Below, in pieces: positions 62,101 to 64,000 of a stretch of DNA of 64,000 nucleotides (position 1 is its first letter; each line of letters starts with the position of its first letter). Below the pieces are notes generated by a model, which was given only the letters and a program-made list of their open reading frames with translations, ran no database searches and was not told the DNA's origin. The translations under genes and the position numbers were made by a program. This DNA is from Hymenobacter nivis (GTDB taxonomy: Bacteria > Bacteroidota > Bacteroidia > Cytophagales > Hymenobacteraceae). Location of the stretch: the NCBI RefSeq assembly GCF_003149515.1, contig NZ_CP029145.1:3782001-3846000 (forward strand), written 5' to 3'.

Positions 62101-63577
62101 CGTCTACGGCGGCGCGGGCACCACGGTGCCGGCCGGCCAGTCTGTCACGAACGTCATCGCCTTCGGGGCCCCGTCTGGCTCCTTCACGGTGAGCGGCGCA
62201 GTGAGCAATAGCAACTCGCCCACCGGCACGGCCACCACCACCGGCAGCGTAACCACGACCCAGGCCAACCTGGCCCCCGTAGCCAACGACGTGGCCAACA
62301 CCTTGCAGGGGCCCCAGGGCAACACCGGCAGCGGAATGCTGCTCTCGGCCATCAGCGGCACCGACGCCGACGGCAGCGTTAATAACTACACGATTACGAG
62401 CCTGCCGACCACCGGCCAGGGCGTGCTCCAGCTCGGCACCAACGCCGTGAAGGTCGGGGACCCAATTACGCCTGCCCAGGCGTCGCAGTTCACGTTCACC
62501 CCGGCCAGCAACTTCGTGGGCAACGCCTTCTTCACCTACACGGCCATCGATAACGGTGCTACGCCGCTCGCTTCAGCCCCAGCCATCTACACCATCCCGG
62601 TGACGCAGGACATCAGTTCGGCCTACGCGCTCTTCAACACGGGTAAGGGAGGCACGGCGGCCAATAAGTACGCCACCGGCGATAACCTGGCCCAAGTGCT
62701 CGACGCTAACACAGCAGTGTACGCCGCCGCCTCGGCCACTGTGTTCGACGCCACCACCGGGGCTCTGCAAGTGGGCGCTGCCAACGGGTTGCCCACCGCG
62801 GCAAACTCTGTGAACGCCGTGCTGACCACGGGCACGCTGCCCGCCGGCGTGTCCCTTGACGCCACCACCGGCCGCATCTACGTGAGCGACGCCAGCAAGA
62901 TGCTAAACTATAGCAACGCCCGCACGTACCCGCTGACCATCACGACGACCGACCTGAACGGCGGCACCAACACGGTGCCCGTCACCCTCGCCATCGGGGC
63001 CTACCCGCTGCCGGTGGAGCTGACAGCCTTCACGGCCTCGGCCGTGGGCAACCGCGACGTGGCGCTGGCCTGGGCCACGGCTTCGGAGAAGAACAACGAC
63101 CACTTCGACGTGGAACGCAGCCTCGACGGCACGACCTTCGTGAAAATCGGGCAAGTGAAAGGCCAGGGTAGCAAGTCCAGCGCGACCGACTACGCCCTGA
63201 CCGACGCCAATGTGGCGGCCAAGGCAACCGGCGCAGTGTACTACCGCCTGCGCCAGGTGGACGCCGACGGCACGGCGAATGTGTCGCTGGTGCGTAGCGT
63301 CTCGTTCACGAAGGCCCCGGCCCCGGCCATCGGCCTGTACCCGAACCCGGCCGTGGCCACCACGAAGCTCGACCTGAGCCAGCTGCCCGCGGGCACGTAC
63401 CAGGTAAGCCTGGTGGACATGACGGGCCGCGCGGTGCTCAGCGCTTCGCTGGCCGGGGCCCAGCAGCACACGCTGGACCTGGCCCCGCTGGCCAGCGGCA
63501 GCTACGTGGTACAGGTGCGCGGTACGGCTACTGACGGCACGGCCGTCAGCCTTACCAAGCGCCTGGTGAAAGAGTAA
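56141..63577 (+). CDS. giant DUF11-repeat surface protein with PA14 domain and T9SS sorting domain
   Basis: A 2478-residue exported protein. Signal peptide (VLVALLIAGRAQAQ), then a DUF11 module (about 28-150), PA14 (160-320, GLYAEYYAGYFNG, DDASLLWLDG), cadherin/Ig-like modules, and a carbohydrate-binding-like region (about 688-850). DUF11 repeats continue at about 1083, 1210, 1343, 1487, 1633, 1777 and 1923 (pattern TTxTGP...YTxxxxNNGPS...QLPxGL); nine in all counting 28 and 450. The tail has an Ig-like LPVELTAFTA domain and a type A T9SS domain (LYPNPAVATTKLDL to SYVVQVRGT, 2394-2478). Likely a cell-surface or secreted adhesin; function inferred from domains only. Confidence 0.9.
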   Translation: MKKQLHAFAWPGVLVALLIAGRAQAQADIATTLAVSPASVQAGNNITFTATVKNTSPSPAAGVVPKVQLPAGLLLTAANLPAGASYSNATGVVTLPTTATLNNGSTLTYPITFPAPNYTATLPGTASSTTTTTDPTPANNDGSRADAKASVAVTLPVNGCAGAPYGPSASSGLYAEYYAGYFNGSMTYFSSNSPGLVRTDGTVNFPNQNSFGGVVPPATGNADNPDSFSARYRGSINIAVAGSYSFTLSSDDASLLWLDGAALAPTTTPANYLAAASYNRPQTRTVTLSAGVHNVLIYYGENTGGNYLTLQYNGPDTGGSTVIVPNSVLCASMSQVPVASAVTNSPSIPSNNGPTAIAAPSATDADGQIDSYTILTLPASSAGILSFNNGTTITAVTAGQVIPTTSFGNLVFNPVVTFGSTASFTYAATDNSGELSNTATYSIPVTLAVADVTTTLTGPQQLGAGQPAGPYTAVFTNNGPNQATHVTQVITLPVGATMTPAQVTASGGTYTAGNGTTAGTLSFGAAPVTIANGASNSYSFSLTAPTTVGTNYSMTSTVGTNTNQGNAGAPDAATLAIAVTPANRFVTYSDNNSLAANTKVTASVILNDDNPDATTAFTATVVTRPTHGAVTLNANGGYIYTPNPNYIGTDSFTYQICQTGTTPTCSNVSLVSLNIYDPNLVCTSGTGNNLLVNPSFTNGNTGFTSGYNYQAQSPKALVPEGTYGVGSNANNYHPSFQGTGRTGPGDNFMIVNGAANIQRVYAQTVTVLPNRYYTFSVYANSVNPASPAQLGFVINNESTSVVTTLDGTTNFVKLSDVWFSGNSTTATFEIRDVNRAAQGNDFGLDDVYFGTCTKNLLVNNITAPAVSKSSPAVTIPVLIGTASGGPTLASFTVQTLPPAASGILYLDGTAVTVGQVIPVAADGKSSAGTLTFNPAPAANFAGSQAVFTYTATDSNGAGSDNTGTYTIPLDTPLVAVDDAATTSLNTAVTVDVTANDRKGANNSAIVLTTIDLQPGVAGVQQGTAASPITVNNGMAYVNAAGQVVFTPTTGFLGTAFIPYTVNDASGILSNQATLVVQMVSQLDLATTITSPATGSAVTAGQPVTIAGTTANNSPAGTSASAVQQLQLPANLTGTPTFTRNGAPVAATYNATSGLVVFPALALASGASATFGVTFVAPGMGPLTATASVNNSGPDVNLVDNVAAITLAVTPQFDLATTLTGPASATAGTLATYTIVTANNGPSPVVGAQQTVQLPTGLAGAFATNGGTYSSSSGVVTFPTLNLASGQAQTNSVSFSPTAGFSPSALVTPNTNGAGDPAPTNNTAYLNGATSSTAVAVAAPAITDRANLYVAVKGPSQVAPGAAVAYTVTQGNNGPSAATGVQTQVSLPAGLGITGFLVNTVAGTLSTDSKTITFGTNGSTYTVATGLLVLPALTGSQASGAASQPYALSLPAPAAGPSMAITASVRATTPDLVPGNNVATAETEIRPLAELAISLSRIEGGTTATGTALTAGQVVAYSVQIVNNSANSAQGVQQTVVIPAGIPVASLQLNGLIGTFSNSVITFGSGATYNVASGLLALPTLPALAGNAVQTNTLSFAVPAGNTALQAVATVSSPTADGTPANNTATVSNTVMALQDLSIALSGPAQAVQGSPAFYTVTATNNGASATGSQTTTAQLPTGLGALGFVVNNTAGTLSADSKTITFGTNGPAYTVETGLLAMPATVVGAPGTSTVTAVQFLAPTSIAQLDVAAAVLVPSGTESNLTNNSAQLSTLTVKSALANANLSTTITSSLAGAQSAGTTATYSVKTANATTGAAAQNVVQTVALPAGLATATLRVNSSSGSYSAATGLVTYNYGGLTATYNPTTGALVFPALGSQALNTSFTNTIVFPLPVSGPVVVTATSSADNLDDAPADNTVTSSTTVTSTATVAFGVSGPATTTAGNTVSYTLAATNNGPAAANDLGMTVTLPTGVTSYTLNGVAKTGSGTITVYGGAGTTVPAGQSVTNVIAFGAPSGSFTVSGAVSNSNSPTGTATTTGSVTTTQANLAPVANDVANTLQGPQGNTGSGMLLSAISGTDADGSVNNYTITSLPTTGQGVLQLGTNAVKVGDPITPAQASQFTFTPASNFVGNAFFTYTAIDNGATPLASAPAIYTIPVTQDISSAYALFNTGKGGTAANKYATGDNLAQVLDANTAVYAAASATVFDATTGALQVGAANGLPTAANSVNAVLTTGTLPAGVSLDATTGRIYVSDASKMLNYSNARTYPLTITTTDLNGGTNTVPVTLAIGAYPLPVELTAFTASAVGNRDVALAWATASEKNNDHFDVERSLDGTTFVKIGQVKGQGSKSSATDYALTDANVAAKATGAVYYRLRQVDADGTANVSLVRSVSFTKAPAPAIGLYPNPAVATTKLDLSQLPAGTYQVSLVDMTGRAVLSASLAGAQQHTLDLAPLASGSYVVQVRGTATDGTAVSLTKRLVKE

Positions 63578-63584
63578 GTTTCGC

Positions 63585-63647
63585 CCCCGGCCGCGTTGGC
63601 CGGGGCCCTGTGCAAGGCCCTTCCCTTAGCTTGGGGGAAGGGCCTTT
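63585..63647 (+). terminator. double hairpin terminator of the giant gene
   Basis: Two hairpins lie in tandem after the stop: CCCCGGCC/GGCCGGGG (63586-63604) and AAGGCCCTTCCC/GGGAAGGGCCTT (63614-63625 and 63635-63646), the latter followed by TTTGTG. The second has the better terminator form. Confidence 0.7.
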
Positions 63648-63715
63648 GTGCGTTTGGGGGCCCGGGTGGCTGGGCGGGGCCCATCCCGGCAGTGCTGTTT
63701 GCCGTATGCGGGGCC

Positions 63716-64000
63716 ATGCCTGACTCCGCTACTCCCGCCGCCGTTCTGGCCCTGCACTACTGGGCCGGGGCCGGCCACGAATTCGACGCCCTGCGCCCGC
63801 TGCTGCCCCCGGGCACCACCCTATTTGCCCCCGACCTGCCCGGCTTCGGCGCGCAGGGGGCCCCCGCGGGGTTCGACTACTCAGTGGGGGCCTACGCCGA
63901 TTGGGTGGCGGCCTTCGTGGCTGAAAAAAAGCTGACCGATTACGTGCTGGTGGGCCACAGCATGGGCGGCAAGGTGGCCCTGGCGCTGGCTGCCACCCGG
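63716..64000 (+). CDS. alpha/beta hydrolase (partial, runs off the window)
   Basis: The frame from ATG 63716 is open for all 95 codons to the window edge. It has the early strand VLALHYWAGAGHEFDALRPL, FAPDLPGFG and the nucleophile elbow GHSMGGKVALALAA (Ser within GHSMGG), typical of alpha/beta hydrolases. The substrate is unknown; the acid and His of the triad lie beyond the window. It follows the giant gene by 138 bp, separated by terminators, so is probably its own unit. Confidence 0.88.
   Translation, partial: MPDSATPAAVLALHYWAGAGHEFDALRPLLPPGTTLFAPDLPGFGAQGAPAGFDYSVGAYADWVAAFVAEKKLTDYVLVGHSMGGKVALALAATR

Overview
The window reads as high-GC chromosomal DNA from a Bacteroidota bacterium of the order Cytophagales, most likely Hymenobacter or a close relative. 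The grounds are a type IX secretion C-terminal domain, a TamL lipoprotein paired with TamB, an STN-type TonB-dependent receptor next to DUF4249, a SAM-I riboswitch on metH-metF, -7 boxes close to TAnnTTTG, and a very frequent GGGGCCC word. The genus is an inference. No rRNA, tRNA, CRISPR array, transposase or phage gene was seen.

Layout. 1-3111 (+): end of a surface-polysaccharide cluster (rfbC, an NAD-binding SAF-domain dehydrogenase, an exostosin-like glycosyltransferase). 3095-6911 (-): gluconate-2-dehydrogenase-subunit-3-like protein, GMC oxidoreductase and GH1-like glycosidase. 7102-8686 (-): OFA/lactate-type MFS transporter with a 46-residue small membrane subunit. 8910-11823 (-): stress-type SDR, MIP channel, lipoprotein, TPR protein. 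11953-17003 (-): SAM-I riboswitch, metH, metF. 17138-22657: molybdenum cofactor genes moeA, moaC, mobA (with a MobB-like N-terminus), moaE, moaD, moaA. 22683-30978: small secreted protein, DUF3037/HipA-like kinase pair, membrane protein/XRE regulator pair with a likely operator, two MFS transporters, a TPR protein and a GT4 glycosyltransferase. 31170-32315: a second, AT-richer glycosyltransferase. 32472-34059: molybdopterin-binding-like protein and, divergently, fdhD. 34080-41301 (-): secreted protein, TonB receptor, DUF4249 lipoprotein, macroglobulin-like protein. 41646-44583 (+): DUF7009 protein and FdhF/YdeP molybdoenzyme. 44732-52494 (-): tamB-tamL. 52645-55395 (+): DPE2-type 4-alpha-glucanotransferase. 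56141-63577 (+): a 2478-residue DUF11-repeat surface protein exported by T9SS. 63716-64000 (+): start of an alpha/beta hydrolase.

How it works together. Three blocks share molybdenum: cofactor synthesis (17-23 kb), fdhD sulfuration with a molybdopterin-binding-like protein (32-34 kb), and the YdeP-type enzyme (42-45 kb). metH and metF form a methionine-synthesis unit under a SAM riboswitch. tamB-tamL serves outer-membrane assembly, the envelope that the TonB receptor, lipoproteins and T9SS cargo require.

The most unusual material is between genes. Many spacers are imperfect inverted repeats made of short words; a REP-like family (core GTCATGCTGAGC, CGAAGCATCTCT) occurs three times; there is a 257-bp nested palindrome and a 37-bp-arm perfect palindrome. 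I found no clearly new multi-gene system. The best leads are the spacer repeats, the riboswitch leader, the XRE/membrane-protein operon and the tamB start.
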